Positions 1 to 8,965 of a stretch of DNA of 64,000 nt are shown piece by piece. The DNA is taken from contig JACQSY010000020.1 in assembly GCA_016211085.1 (NCBI GenBank), forward strand, positions 62,001 through 126,000, given 5' to 3'. The notes below the pieces were generated by a model that was not told the origin of the DNA, did no database searches, and worked only from the letters and a program-made list of their open reading frames with translations. Both the position numbers and the translations under genes were made by a program. Every line of letters starts with the position of its first letter. The stretch's first letter is position 1. This DNA is from Acidobacteriota bacterium. GTDB lineage: Bacteria > Acidobacteriota > UBA6911 > RPQK01 > JACQSY01.

Positions 1-319
1 ACAGGTGTACATTTGTTGCTGCAACCTTCCGGTCGGGTGAAGGTTGCGCGCGGTCTCCGCGTCGCTCGTCGTTGCCGATGTCCCTGTATCGGCTCCTCTT
101 CGCCCCCTGGCAAGACCCACTGGCAAACGTACGCTTGTTTATGCTCTGAAACACTAAATATTGGAAAAGTGTTTTCGCAATGTCAAGCTCACATTCAAAG
201 GTTGCGCAGAGGTTGCGCTGAGATATCGCAGACACGGGTCAAGATGGCAAGAACCGCGCAATGTGCAAAGACTTGACTCGACCCGCCGGCAGTGTTTTGC
301 TTCTTAGTCGTGACCAGCA
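1..319. other. Gene-free leader region
   Basis: I see no convincing gene here. An 87-codon open frame at 13-276 on the plus strand resembles no family I know and has an Arg/Cys-rich composition typical of chance frames. The words GGTTGCGC recur several times (near 43, 200 and 212), but they form no ordered array. The stretch probably holds the promoter of lpxB; I could not place it with confidence. Confidence 0.4.
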
Positions 320-1576
320 ATGTGTAAGCCCTCTAAAAGAGGTTTCCCTTTGTCTGTAGATTCTTCCTTCTCGTCAGATTCGTCAGATTCACAAGAGCCG
401 TCGAACGGAACTCGGTCTTTCGATGCAGGTTCCAATGTTCTGGTAGTGGCCGGGGAAAGCTCAGGAGATCAACATGCGGCAGGTTTGCTGAGCGCACTGC
501 AGCAGGAGTGTCCCGGAAGGAACTTTAAGTTCTTTGGAAGCGGAGGCCGTCATCTAGCTGCCCTGGGCACTGAACTATTTTGCAACGTGGAGCAGCTTGC
601 CGCCATTGGAGCCTGGGAGGCTTTAGAGCACCTGCAGGACTACTGGAGGTTGTACCGGTTAATCTTAAGAGAGAGCAGACAAAGACGTCCGTCCATTGCG
701 ATTCTGGTTGATTTCCCTGAGTTTAATTTACGCATTGCTCCTCGTCTAAAAAGGATGGGTATCCCGGTCTGTTACTTCATCAGTCCTCAGATCTGGGCCT
801 GGCGAAAGAGCCGGATTCGTACCATCCAAAAATGGGTAGACCTGATGCTGGTGATCTTCCCATTCGAGCAGAGTTTCTACGAAGCCTACAATGTTCGCGC
901 CCACTACATCGGAAATCCATCTGCATCGCGTCTCCTGGACATGGCTTGGAAAGCGGAGAGATCTTCTCAGGACAAGCCCAAGGTGGCGCTGCTTCCGGGC
1001 AGCAGGAAAAAGGAGGTGGAACAGATTTTCCCCTGTCAGCTGGACGCGGCACGTTTCATCGCCCAGCGACACCCGGCTCAGTTCTGGGTGGTCAAGGCTC
1101 CGGCGTTGGAGCGCGAGCGGCTGGTCAGTGTATACGAGCGGTGGCTGCAGCGAGGAAATGATCCTCTTGACCTTCAGATCCGAGAAGAAGGAACGGACTA
1201 CCTGCTGCCGCAGGTCGATTGTGCCATAATAAAAAGCGGTACCTCCACTCTGGAAGCGATGCTTCTTCAGGTTCCCTTCGCAATGGTGTACCGGGTGTCC
1301 AGGCCGACATGGTTCTTGTTAAACGGTCTGGTGCGCACCGATGTTTATTGCCTGGCCAACCTGATCGCAGAACGAGAAATTGTGCCGGAGTTTGTGCAAG
1401 CCGAGGCTACGGGCGAACGAATCGGGAGCTTTATGCTGGAGTTGCTGCAGGATCATCAGCGACGTGAGGAGATTCGTGAGCAGTTGCGTCTTGCGGCCGA
1501 AAAGCTGGGGCGGCGCCCGGCCTACCCGGAAGGGGCGCGGTTGCTTGCGCGATTTCTCGGCTGTCAAAAACAATGA
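320..1576 (+). CDS. lpxB: Lipid-A-disaccharide synthase
   Basis: LpxB joins UDP-2,3-diacylglucosamine to lipid X, giving the lipid A disaccharide at the inner face of the inner membrane. The 418-residue product shows the family N-terminal signature VLVVAGESSGDQHAAGLL (about residues 40-57), a LLPGSRKKEV loop near 225 and SGTSTLEAMLLQVP near 305, in the usual order of this GT-B glycosyltransferase. About 38 Ser-rich residues precede the family start, so the true start may lie downstream at a non-ATG codon. I kept the ATG because no better start with a ribosome site is visible. The next gene begins 13 bases after the stop. Its presence shows a lipopolysaccharide-type outer membrane. The family call is secure; the start is not. 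Confidence 0.93.
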   Translation: MCKPSKRGFPLSVDSSFSSDSSDSQEPSNGTRSFDAGSNVLVVAGESSGDQHAAGLLSALQQECPGRNFKFFGSGGRHLAALGTELFCNVEQLAAIGAWEALEHLQDYWRLYRLILRESRQRRPSIAILVDFPEFNLRIAPRLKRMGIPVCYFISPQIWAWRKSRIRTIQKWVDLMLVIFPFEQSFYEAYNVRAHYIGNPSASRLLDMAWKAERSSQDKPKVALLPGSRKKEVEQIFPCQLDAARFIAQRHPAQFWVVKAPALERERLVSVYERWLQRGNDPLDLQIREEGTDYLLPQVDCAIIKSGTSTLEAMLLQVPFAMVYRVSRPTWFLLNGLVRTDVYCLANLIAEREIVPEFVQAEATGERIGSFMLELLQDHQRREEIREQLRLAAEKLGRRPAYPEGARLLARFLGCQKQ

Positions 1577-1589
1577 TCTGTCAAAAGTC

Positions 1590-3569
1590 ATGATCAGAAC
1601 GGTATTTATTTTCATCCTAATCTCTTCGGCTCTGCTCCACGCTCAGGAGCAGGGCGACCGAAGACAGATCGACGTCGAGCACTACGCGATCGAGGTCCAG
1701 CTCGAACCGGAAAACAGTGCAATTCAGGGCCGTGTTCAGGCGCGACTAAAGATCTTGCAGGAAATCTCCAGTCTGCCCTTCGAGCTAAACAGCCGTGTGA
1801 CGCTGACAGACGTCGTTGATGAACAAGGCACCCGCTACACTTCCCGCTTTGAAGATTACGAAAACGGCAGAATTCGCATTCAGAATGGCAAAGCTTTCAA
1901 ACCGGGAGCGGTGCTGAACCTGACCTTTGATTTTCAAGCGAGCCTTGAAAAAGAAGAGTATGCCTTTTTGGAGACACCGCAGACCGAGCAAGCAATGATC
2001 AGTGCAGAAGGAGCCCTGCTGCTGGGTGAAGGAAAGTGGTTTCCCTCTTACAACCTGCCTGTGGACGTGGCCACGCTGGACTTAAAGGCCACCGTACCTC
2101 TTGGCTTCAGCGCTGTTGGGCCTGGCAATTTGGAAAGAATCGAAACGGCTGGGATTACGGAGACCTTTCATTGGACCAGTGCGTTGCCCGTTGGGGAGAT
2201 CCCGCTGCTGGTCTTCCGATACCTGAGGCAGGAGTTCTCGGGTGGAGCGACACCCCTTCAATTCTACCTTTTTGAAAACTACGGCGGCGACCCGCAACCC
2301 CTGGCCCATCAGATTTCCTCATTGCTGGGATACTACACCTCGGTTTACGGGCCCTTGCCGGATCCTTCGCTGACGGTGGCTCAGGTGGGGAACATCCAAC
2401 TTCCGTCCACTGGTTCGCGGGGTTTGGTCTTGCTGGAAAAGTCGCTGGTGGAGACGAAGACGCCTGCCACTTTTGAACTGGCAAGGCGTGTTGCGCGTCT
2501 GTGGTGGAGCCATCCCGTGCAGATGGAAAGCGGCCGCGATGCCTGGTTGGAAGAGGGATTTTCGACCTATGCCGCACTCCGGTTCATCGAGGTGAAGCAG
2601 CCGGATAATTTTCTTACGGAGTTGAATAAACTGGCTGTCCAGGCCTTGAAGTACGAAAAGAGAGGTCCGGTCATCTATGGACTTGAGCTGCGGAGAGGCT
2701 CTCCAGAGTATGAGTCTATTGTGACCAGCAAGGGCGCTTGGGTTCTCTACATGCTTCGCCAGCTGGTGGGCGATGAGAGGTTTCACACGCTGGCCGCGGA
2801 GTGGCACGGCCGTGCCTTGGCACAGGCTGTCGAGACGCGGGCCTTTGTCGATTTCGTGCGCGAGAAGACCGGAGAGGATTTCGGGTGGTTTTTTCTTCAG
2901 TGGGTGGAGTCGGTTGGTGTGCCTGAATTTCGAGTGGAATACAAGATTTTCAAGTTGCGTGAGGGAGGTTTCCGCATCCGCGGCCACATTGGGCAAAACC
3001 TGGAGCCGTTCAAGATGCCTGCTGAGATCACGATCGAGACCAAAGGCCAGCCGGAAACCCAGAAGCTACTAATCCAGGGCAAATCTACGACTTTTGACTT
3101 CCGGACCGAGAGCCTACCGCTGCGCATGGTAGTGGATCCCGATGGAAAAATTCTCTTTGACTCTGAGGCTCGGCAGGTTTCTGTACAGGTAGCTCTTGGA
3201 GAGGAATATCGCGCGAAAGGAGAGATTGCCGAAGCAATTCGCGCTCTGGAAAAGGGGAGGGTGCTGAATCCGCGCAGTGCGCTGGCGCATTTCCGGCTGG
3301 GAGAGATTTTCTTCGAGCAACACAATTACACCAGCGCCGCCAACAGCTTTCGAGACGGCTTAAACGGCGATTTGAAACCGAACTGGATCGAGACGTGGTG
3401 TTATATTTACCTCGGAAAGATTTACGATGTGCTAGGGGAGCGTCAGAGGGCGCTGGCCGAATACCAGAAAGCCATCAACACCAAAAACGACTATAACGGA
3501 GCGCAGGAGGAAGCGCAAAAGTACTTGAAAGCGCCCTACTCGCGGCCCAGGAGTTCAGCCAGCAACTAA
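1590..3569 (+). CDS. Secreted M1-aminopeptidase-like protein with TPR tail, catalytic site lost
   Basis: 659 residues. The ATG at 1590 directly opens a signal peptide (MIRTVFIFILISSALLHAQ); the frame is open further upstream but that part overlaps lpxB. The body has the layout of an M1 (gluzincin) peptidase: an N-terminal beta domain, then a catalytic-like domain with the conserved WLEEGFSTY near residue 318. At the place of the zinc motif HExxH, however, the sequence reads RRVAR just before WW (about 298-302), and the usual GAMEN segment is also degenerate. Both zinc histidines and the catalytic glutamate are therefore replaced. About residues 530-650 form tetratricopeptide-like repeats. Inference: a periplasmic or outer-surface binding or scaffold protein, not a peptidase. 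The fold call is good; the role is unknown. Confidence 0.78.
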   Translation: MIRTVFIFILISSALLHAQEQGDRRQIDVEHYAIEVQLEPENSAIQGRVQARLKILQEISSLPFELNSRVTLTDVVDEQGTRYTSRFEDYENGRIRIQNGKAFKPGAVLNLTFDFQASLEKEEYAFLETPQTEQAMISAEGALLLGEGKWFPSYNLPVDVATLDLKATVPLGFSAVGPGNLERIETAGITETFHWTSALPVGEIPLLVFRYLRQEFSGGATPLQFYLFENYGGDPQPLAHQISSLLGYYTSVYGPLPDPSLTVAQVGNIQLPSTGSRGLVLLEKSLVETKTPATFELARRVARLWWSHPVQMESGRDAWLEEGFSTYAALRFIEVKQPDNFLTELNKLAVQALKYEKRGPVIYGLELRRGSPEYESIVTSKGAWVLYMLRQLVGDERFHTLAAEWHGRALAQAVETRAFVDFVREKTGEDFGWFFLQWVESVGVPEFRVEYKIFKLREGGFRIRGHIGQNLEPFKMPAEITIETKGQPETQKLLIQGKSTTFDFRTESLPLRMVVDPDGKILFDSEARQVSVQVALGEEYRAKGEIAEAIRALEKGRVLNPRSALAHFRLGEIFFEQHNYTSAANSFRDGLNGDLKPNWIETWCYIYLGKIYDVLGERQRALAEYQKAINTKNDYNGAQEEAQKYLKAPYSRPRSSASN

Positions 3570-3587
3570 CGACGCGTCTAGGTGAGG

Positions 3588-4012
3588 TCAAGCTGCTTGT
3601 GTAAATAAGTTGAGGGTGCGGTTTTTCCATTGGGGATCGAATCGGTTGAAGATGGAGAGGACGATTCGATCCCCAATGGCCATGTTGACAAAGCAGACCA
3701 TCGGTCGGGCACGTCTGCGAACCTCGACAAAGCATCGTTCAATGACATTGGTGGTCCGAAGCTTTCGGCGCAAGTGTTTGGGAAAGCCGAAAAAGGCCAG
3801 CAGCTCGGGCAGGTCCTTTTGCAGGGAAATGACCTGCCTGGGGTAGGCCCCTTGCCACCGGTGCTTGAAGTGCCGGAAGGCCGCGATCGCCTCGTTGCGG
3901 CTCTCTGCCAGGTCCGACCGTAAAGGTCTCCCCAAAAGCTCTCTTTGACCTCGCTCAGGAAATGCTGGAACTGCTCGGTTAGCGGAACTACTCTTTTCAT
4001 GGGTGTAAGCTC
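3588..4012 (-). pseudogene. IS256-family transposase remnant, internally deleted
   Basis: Two pieces of a mutator-type (IS256) DDE transposase lie on the minus strand. The N-terminal piece starts at 4000 or slightly upstream and carries LTEQFQHFLSEVKESFWGDL. It joins, out of frame near 3935, a C-terminal piece with RNEAIAAFRHFKHRWQGAYP, the conserved TTNVIERCFVEVRRR (holding the catalytic Glu) and the ending LFTQAA. A full-length family member is about 400 residues, so some 240 residues including the first two catalytic Asp are missing. The frame change sits exactly at the deletion junction. The gene cannot encode an active transposase. Confidence 0.85.
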
Positions 4013-4055
4013 CTTTCTCTGAAAGGTCGGTCTCTTGACAGAAACCAACTTACAC
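3599..4055. mobile_element. IS256-type element remnant, approximate limits
   Basis: The limits are set by a short shared end word: GTGTAA at 3599-3604 on the left and its complement TTACAC at 4050-4055 on the right, each placed just outside the transposase remnant. The match beyond these bases is weak (GTTG follows in both), so the true termini and any target-site duplication are not established. The element lies directly downstream of the M1-like gene and next to the ISNCY remnant. Confidence 0.45.
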
Positions 4056-4109
4056 TCTCTCCCTTTCACACCATCAAGATTACGTCACCCGCGACTCGGC
4101 TAAGTCACA

Positions 4110-5470
4110 TGTCCGTAGCAAATCAAGATGTCCGCTTTTTGTAGCAAGTGATCTGTCCGGTCGAGTTTTTGGTTCATGAGTTCCGCAGTGTGGGGAGTTC
4201 GCCGAAGGGGCGGTGGGAACGGTGGGAAAGCCGAAGGCTTTTGCAAGCCGCTGTGGGAATCCCGCTTTGGGGGATTTCCATCAAGGGCGGCCGTTCCACA
4301 GGCCTGCTGTTCTTTCTTTCTTTCTTTTTTGCTTCTTTTTTCTTTCTTCAGCAGAAGCTTGGCCATCCTCTGTCGGTCGCTATGCAGCTTTGTTTTTACT
4401 CTGCTGTGGTTGAACCGAAAGCGGCTCTCCCTGGGCGCGGTAGCAGCCCAGCAGGTGGGGACCACAGTAGAGGCTGAGGGTCTCATCCAGATGCCTGCAC
4501 ACCAGGGCGCGACAGCGCGCCATGCTGAAGCGAAATTTCTGTGGTGCAATCTGCAGCGTCAAGGAACCGAACGTCACCGTATTGTCGTTTTTTACGATGC
4601 GTTCCTCCTGGTGGGAGAAGATTTTTGGCAGCGCGGCTCCGGCATAAGGGACAAAGGCCGTGCCCTGATCTGGTGCCGGCACGCGGAAGTGCCGGTTGTG
4701 ATAAGGGATCCAGTGGTCGCGCAAAAAGGCATTGGCTGGGTTCAAGCTTTCAATGCCACGCTGGCGCAGCTCCTGGGGGAGTCTCCCTTGCCAGGTGCCA
4801 AAGAAGCGTTCGCAGCGTCCCCGGGTTTGGGGCGAGTAAGCCGGAATCAACTCGATCCCTCATGGCTCAAAAGCCCTCCCGATCTGGGTGTGGCGTTGTC
4901 GGCTGGGCCCCTCTCCGGCCTTCGGAGTGTGGAAAAAATGGCTGCCCCGGTCCGAGTAGACGGAGCAAAAACCCCGTGCTTCTCTGCCACCTCTTTGAAG
5001 GCCGCCATGACGGTGGCTGTACTCTCCTCTTCGACAAGTTGGGCGTAGTAGACCTCGTTGGTGGCATCCTCCAGGACCGCGATGAGGGTCATGCTGGACC
5101 CTGGTCAGCCAAGCGTGGCGGCTGCCATCCACATGCAGGAGCATGCCCGGAAGGGGACGCCGCGGCCTCTTGTTTCGATGCTTGCCCCGCTTACGGCTCT
5201 GGGCCACCAGTCCGGCAGTCTGCAGAGCATTTTTGATCCACGTGTAGCTGAGATCGATGCCGTGCTCCTGTTGGAGCTTTTCCGTAAAATGCCTCACGTT
5301 AAAATCGAAGTATTGCATCACCTTTTGAATCTTCATTGCTCGCTCCAGTGCACGGGCCCGATAAAGTCCCATCGATACTCCTCCCTAAAAGGAGCCTTTA
5401 TCCTAAGCCCGGCTCCAAGACCGGACATTTCATTTGCTACAGAGGGCGGACACTTCATTTGCTTAGCACA
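4110..5470. mobile_element. ISNCY-type insertion sequence remnant with long inverted ends
   Basis: The left end (4110-4163) and right end (5417-5470, read on the minus strand) match over about 50 bases. Both contain, in order, TGT, a word close to TAGCAAAT, TGTCCGC, TGTAGCAA and TGTCCGGTC. Within each end the word TGTCCG recurs (4110, 4129, 4154 on the left; 5422 and 5447 as CGGACA on the right), probably as transposase binding sites. The element begins TGT and ends ACA, about 1.36 kb. No clear target duplication is visible. It holds the broken transposase gene at 4380-5372 and a pyrimidine-rich tract at about 4307-4352. Confidence 0.75.
4380..5372 (-). pseudogene. ISNCY-family transposase, deleted, frameshifted and stopped
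   Basis: The minus strand encodes recognisable blocks of an rve/DDE integrase-type transposase: YFDFNVRHFTEKLQQEHGID, a basic KRGKHRNKRPRRPLPGM run, HVDGSRHAW (first catalytic Asp), ATNEVYYAQLVEEESTATVM, YSDRGSHFF (second Asp), IPAYSPQTRGRCERFFGTWQ (catalytic Glu) and a C-terminal LDETLSLYCGPHLLGCY. The blocks do not share one frame: the VYYAQLVEEE block is shifted relative to its neighbours (about 4950-5095), and an in-frame TGA sits at 4860-4862 between FEP and GIELIP. Near 5320 the sequence jumps from ALERAMKIQKVM straight to QYFDFN, so the usual helix-turn-helix part (roughly 70 residues) is missing. Inactive. Confidence 0.88.
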
Positions 5471-5509
5471 CAAGAACAGTTTGTAGTTGACTTCTTACCA
5501 GCTTGTGAC

Positions 5510-5545
5510 TAGCGTGTACAAAACTGTATACCGGCGTACATATTT
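5510..5545. promoter_or_regulatory. Cluster of evenly spaced small palindromes before the MFS gene
   Basis: Three related words lie about ten bases apart: TGTACA at 5515-5520, GTATAC at 5526-5531 and GTACA at 5536-5540. The outer two form an inverted pair and the middle one is its own palindrome. They lie 40-65 bases before the MFS start, where an operator for a dimeric repressor would be expected. No regulator gene is adjacent. Confidence 0.3.
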
Positions 5546-5578
5546 CACTCCGCCGGAAAGAAACAAGGCAGGGGAATA

Positions 5579-6855
5579 ATGGGCGAACCGACTGGAGTTG
5601 TCACAGACTACACCACCGCGAAGGGCGCTGCGGTTCCCTGGTACCGCCAGGCGACGCCCTACCAGAGGAAAACACTATTGGCCGCCTGGCTGGGGTGGAT
5701 GATGGACAGCATGGACCTGATGCTGTACTCGATGGTGGTCTCCTTCGTCATTCGTGATTTGGGGGCGAGTCAAGGGATTGGGGGGCTCTGGTCTCGGTAG
5801 CGCTCTTCGCCGCCGCCCTGGGAGGAATGCTGTTTGGTTTTATTGCCGATCGCATTGGCCGGACCAGGGCGATGATTGCCTCCATTCTGGTTTATTCGTT
5901 GGCCACTGCAGCCTGTGGGTTTGCTCAGAATATCTGGCAGCTGGCGGTCTTCAGATTCATACTGGGCCTGGGAATGGGGGGAGAATGGGCTTCAGGGGCC
6001 GCCCTGGTTTCGGAGACGTGGCCGCCGGAACACCGTGGGAAAGCACTCGGCATCATGCAAAGCGGCTGGGGCGTAGGCTATGCGGTTGCCGCTGCCGTGG
6101 GTGGCCTGCTGCTTCCTCTTTATGGTTGGCGCGCCGTGTTCTTTGCGGGAGCCGCCCCCGCTTTACTCACCCTATGGATCCGCACCGGCATCGAGGAACC
6201 TAAGATCTGGAAAGAAGCGCGACGAGAACAAAAGAGCCAGGACGCGGCGAAATTCCGTGACCTCTTTTACCCTCCCTATCGGCGCTACACTGTGGTCGTT
6301 TCCTGCATGAGCACGTTGACCCTGTTTGGATGGTGGGGGCTTTTCAGCTGGATCCCCGCCTATCTCGGTCAACCCGTCTCCGAAGGGGGGGCGGGGCTGA
6401 GTATTGTGAGAACTTCCATGTGGGTAATTCTTATGCAGACTGGAATGGTGGGAGGAGCCATTGGTTTCGGATTTATAGCCGACCGCCTTGGAAGGCGCGT
6501 GACGTATGCACTCTTTCTCCTTCCGGCAGCTGCTTTGATTCCTATTTACGGCAGCGCGGCGAGTCCCTTGCTGCTCCTGCTTTTGGGGCCGCCTCTGGCT
6601 TTCTTTGGAAATGGGCATTTTTCAGCACTGGCTCCCATCACGGCGGAATTGTTTCCTACGAGGATTCGCGCTACCGCTCAAGGGTTCACTTACAACATAG
6701 GCCGTTTGGGCAGTCTGGTCGCTCCCCCTTTGGTAGGTTTCCTGGCTCAGGAGCACGGCTTCGGGCTGGCGTTTTATGCCAGCAGCGTGGCCTATACCTT
6801 TGCAGCAATCGTGGCTTTCCTGCTTCCGGAAACGAAAGGGAAGGTTCTGAAATAA
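5579..6855 (+). pseudogene. MFS organic-acid/sugar transporter, one-base frameshift
   Basis: A major-facilitator transporter split into two frames. The 5' part (5579-5800) gives PWYRQATPYQRKTLLAAWLG and the first membrane helix, then runs into a stop. The 3' part continues with ALVSVALFAAALGG, FGFIADRIGRTRAM (the family motif between helices 2 and 3), the GLGMGGEWASGAALVSETW block of the aromatic-acid/sialic-acid symporter group, and the second half with FIADRLGRRV. The break is in a run of six G at 5780-5785; seven would restore one 425-residue frame. The ribosome site GGGGAATAATG fits the ATG at 5579. Either a natural frameshift (possibly slipping) or a sequence error. Confidence 0.82.
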
Positions 6856-7069
6856 GAGAATCTCCTGGCCCGCCAAACTGATCGAAGATTCAGTATGGAA
6901 CAATCCTGCGGGAAGGATCGTGAAACGTGCCTGGCCGGGCGGCGCAGTAAGTGGTCTACTGCCCTGTAAACCAAATTGACCCATTCCGCCACTTCCTCCA
7001 AAATGTTGCGACAAGAGCGGAGCTTGTCTGGATCCGGTGAAGCTTCGTTGCCAGGACTATGGGAAAATC

Positions 7070-8377
7070 ATGTTTAAAATGAAAGTCACTCATTCGTTTC
7101 ACACACTATTTCTAATGTTGTGCTTTTTCGCGGTTTCCTCCCTCCAGGCTCAGGAAACTCTGACGCTTCAGGAATCCTTGGCTCAGGCAAAGGCTAATCC
7201 CCGATACCAGGCAAGATTGCAGTTTGCCGAGTCGCTCCAGGGGAAAGCCATTCAGGCGGGAAAGAGGCCGAACCCTTATCTGGAAACGCAGGGAGAGTTT
7301 GTGCCGTCGGATGTTTCTGAAGAGCACTCGCTTTCCCTGGTGCTCTGGCAAAAATGGGAACGAGGTGGAAAACGGAAATTCCGCACCGAGGTCGCTCAGT
7401 CCGAAGTGAAGCAGTTCACCCTGGAGTCTGAAGACTTCTTGCGCTCTTTGACGGCGGAGATAAGTTTTGCATACATCAACTTGCTGCAACTGGAAAAACA
7501 AATCGAGATTTTAGAGGGTTATAGCCAGCGAATTGGACAGCTGATCAAGGTTGATGAAATCCGAGTCAGCGAAGGCGAGATCGCGGCATTGAATCTTGAT
7601 TACCTGCGTTCAGAAGTGCTGCTTTTTGGCGCGCGAAAAGATCAGATGGAGTCTGAGTTAAAAAGAAGTCGATACCGCTTCAATGAGCTGGTGGGCCTGC
7701 CTGCCGACTCGTCTCATCGCTTGCAGGTCGACGAATTTCCCCGACCGGCGCTTCCTGCGCCCCAGCAGGCTATTGCTTATGCCCTTTCCAACCGTCCGGA
7801 TCTCAAGCGGCTGCGGGAGGCGATTTCCGGTGCTGATGGGCGCATAAGGCTAGAACGGGCTCTTGGAAAGCAGGATTGGTCGCTTGGATTAGGGTACAAG
7901 CGTGCGCGGGATGGGTTCGATGACATTCGACTTACTCCCCTTTCCCATGGTCTTACAGATACGGACCACCTAATGGAAGTGAAGCTTACTATCCCGTTCG
8001 CAGTATGGGATAATAATGCCGGTAACATTGCCGCAGCCATAGGCGCCAGGAAAGCCACGGAACGCGATTTGGAAGCGGCAGAATCTCGAGTAAGAAGAGA
8101 GGTTCTTTACGCGCTGGAGCAGGTTCGTATCAGCCAGCGGCAGATTGAGACCTATCAGAAGAATCTACGGCCTCAGGTCGAGGACCGATTCCGCCGTATT
8201 GAGGCTTCCTACCAGTTGACCGGTCAAGGTCATCTTGATTGGCTTCAAAGCTTACGAGACGCGGTGGACGCCAGTATGAACGTGCTTGGAAGTGATTTCC
8301 AATTGTGGAAGTCACTGGTTCAACTGGAACGGGAGCTAGGCGGAAGTATTGAAGAAGCCACACGTGCCGGTTCATAA
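7070..8377 (+). CDS. TolC-family outer-membrane efflux channel
   Basis: 435 residues from the ATG at 7070; a second ATG lies at 7079 and the frame is also open from 7037. I chose 7070 because it leads into a signal peptide (KVTHSFHTLFLMLCFFAVSS, ending LQAQ). The mature part has the long alpha-helical hairpin composition of outer membrane factors (OEP family), with Pro-rich YALSNRPDLKRLREAI typical of the repeat. It would be the trimeric exit duct of the RND pump encoded downstream. The same-strand genes 8417-14556 follow closely, consistent with one operon. The closest families are the CusC/CzcC type found with metal pumps; substrate not shown by sequence. Confidence 0.88.
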   Translation: MFKMKVTHSFHTLFLMLCFFAVSSLQAQETLTLQESLAQAKANPRYQARLQFAESLQGKAIQAGKRPNPYLETQGEFVPSDVSEEHSLSLVLWQKWERGGKRKFRTEVAQSEVKQFTLESEDFLRSLTAEISFAYINLLQLEKQIEILEGYSQRIGQLIKVDEIRVSEGEIAALNLDYLRSEVLLFGARKDQMESELKRSRYRFNELVGLPADSSHRLQVDEFPRPALPAPQQAIAYALSNRPDLKRLREAISGADGRIRLERALGKQDWSLGLGYKRARDGFDDIRLTPLSHGLTDTDHLMEVKLTIPFAVWDNNAGNIAAAIGARKATERDLEAAESRVRREVLYALEQVRISQRQIETYQKNLRPQVEDRFRRIEASYQLTGQGHLDWLQSLRDAVDASMNVLGSDFQLWKSLVQLERELGGSIEEATRAGS

Positions 8378-8416
8378 TTAGGCGTCTGTCAGGAATACTT
8401 TCGTGGAGCAGGAAGA

Positions 8417-8965
8417 ATGAAAAAAACGCTGTTTGTGGTCTTACTCCTGTGGGCTTTTCTGGCGCCGGTTGCCGCCCACGAAGCAACACTTTCTCACGCG
8501 ACGTTGAAGACAATTTTTCCTGAGGCTGAGAACTTCATCACGCGCAAAAAAGTTTTCTCTGCCCAGGAAGTGGCCAGGATTGAAAAAACACTTCAAAGCA
8601 CTCTGCCCGAAGCCGACAAGAATCTCACTATGTTCGTAGCCGTTGCAAAAGACCCAAAGACGCAGAAGCCGCGTTCGTTGGGCGCCGTTTTGATGGTCGA
8701 CGCCCAGGGTGCACAAGGTCCGGTCGATTTGGCCGTCAGTTACCGAATGGATGGCAGCGTACGAAAAGTGGTGGTGCTCAAGAACGATGATGACAAGAAG
8801 CTCGAAAGCCCTTCCTTTCTCCGTCAATTCGAGGGAAAAGGCCCGTCCAGCGGCTGGGAGATAGGGAAAGACCTTCAGTTGAGCGGCAACACCACCAGTT
8901 CCAAGGCTGTTATCCTGGCCGTGCGGCGCGGAATGCAACTTTTTCAGGCGGTACGAGGTCAATGA
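8417..8965 (+). CDS. Periplasmic FMN-binding-domain protein
   Basis: 182 residues with a signal peptide (MKKTLFVVLLLWAFLAPVAA followed by HEATL). The rest fits the FMN-binding domain of the RnfG/NqrC/NosR group: a central strand region around LGAVLMVDAQGAQGPVDLAV, a DGSVRKVVVLKN segment and a C-terminal LSGNTTSSKAVILAVRRG. In the family, flavin is attached to a Thr in a motif like SGAT-x-S; here the sequence is SGNTTSS, so a Thr is present but the Ala is replaced by Asn. Its ATG follows the channel gene by 39 bases and its stop overlaps the next start (ATGA, 8962-8965). Inference: a redox partner of the efflux system. Flavinylation is possible but unproven. Confidence 0.75.
   Translation: MKKTLFVVLLLWAFLAPVAAHEATLSHATLKTIFPEAENFITRKKVFSAQEVARIEKTLQSTLPEADKNLTMFVAVAKDPKTQKPRSLGAVLMVDAQGAQGPVDLAVSYRMDGSVRKVVVLKNDDDKKLESPSFLRQFEGKGPSSGWEIGKDLQLSGNTTSSKAVILAVRRGMQLFQAVRGQ

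Noticed and set aside
13-276. An 87-codon plus-strand frame upstream of lpxB
   Set aside because: No resemblance to a known family, no convincing ribosome site, and an Arg/Cys-rich composition typical of chance frames.
4307-4352. Pyrimidine-rich (CTTT) tract as a regulatory element
   Set aside because: It lies inside the decayed insertion sequence, after the transposase C-terminus, and is a simple repeat.
4170-5050. Long plus-strand frame over the ISNCY element
   Set aside because: It is the antisense of the transposase region and carries no known domain.
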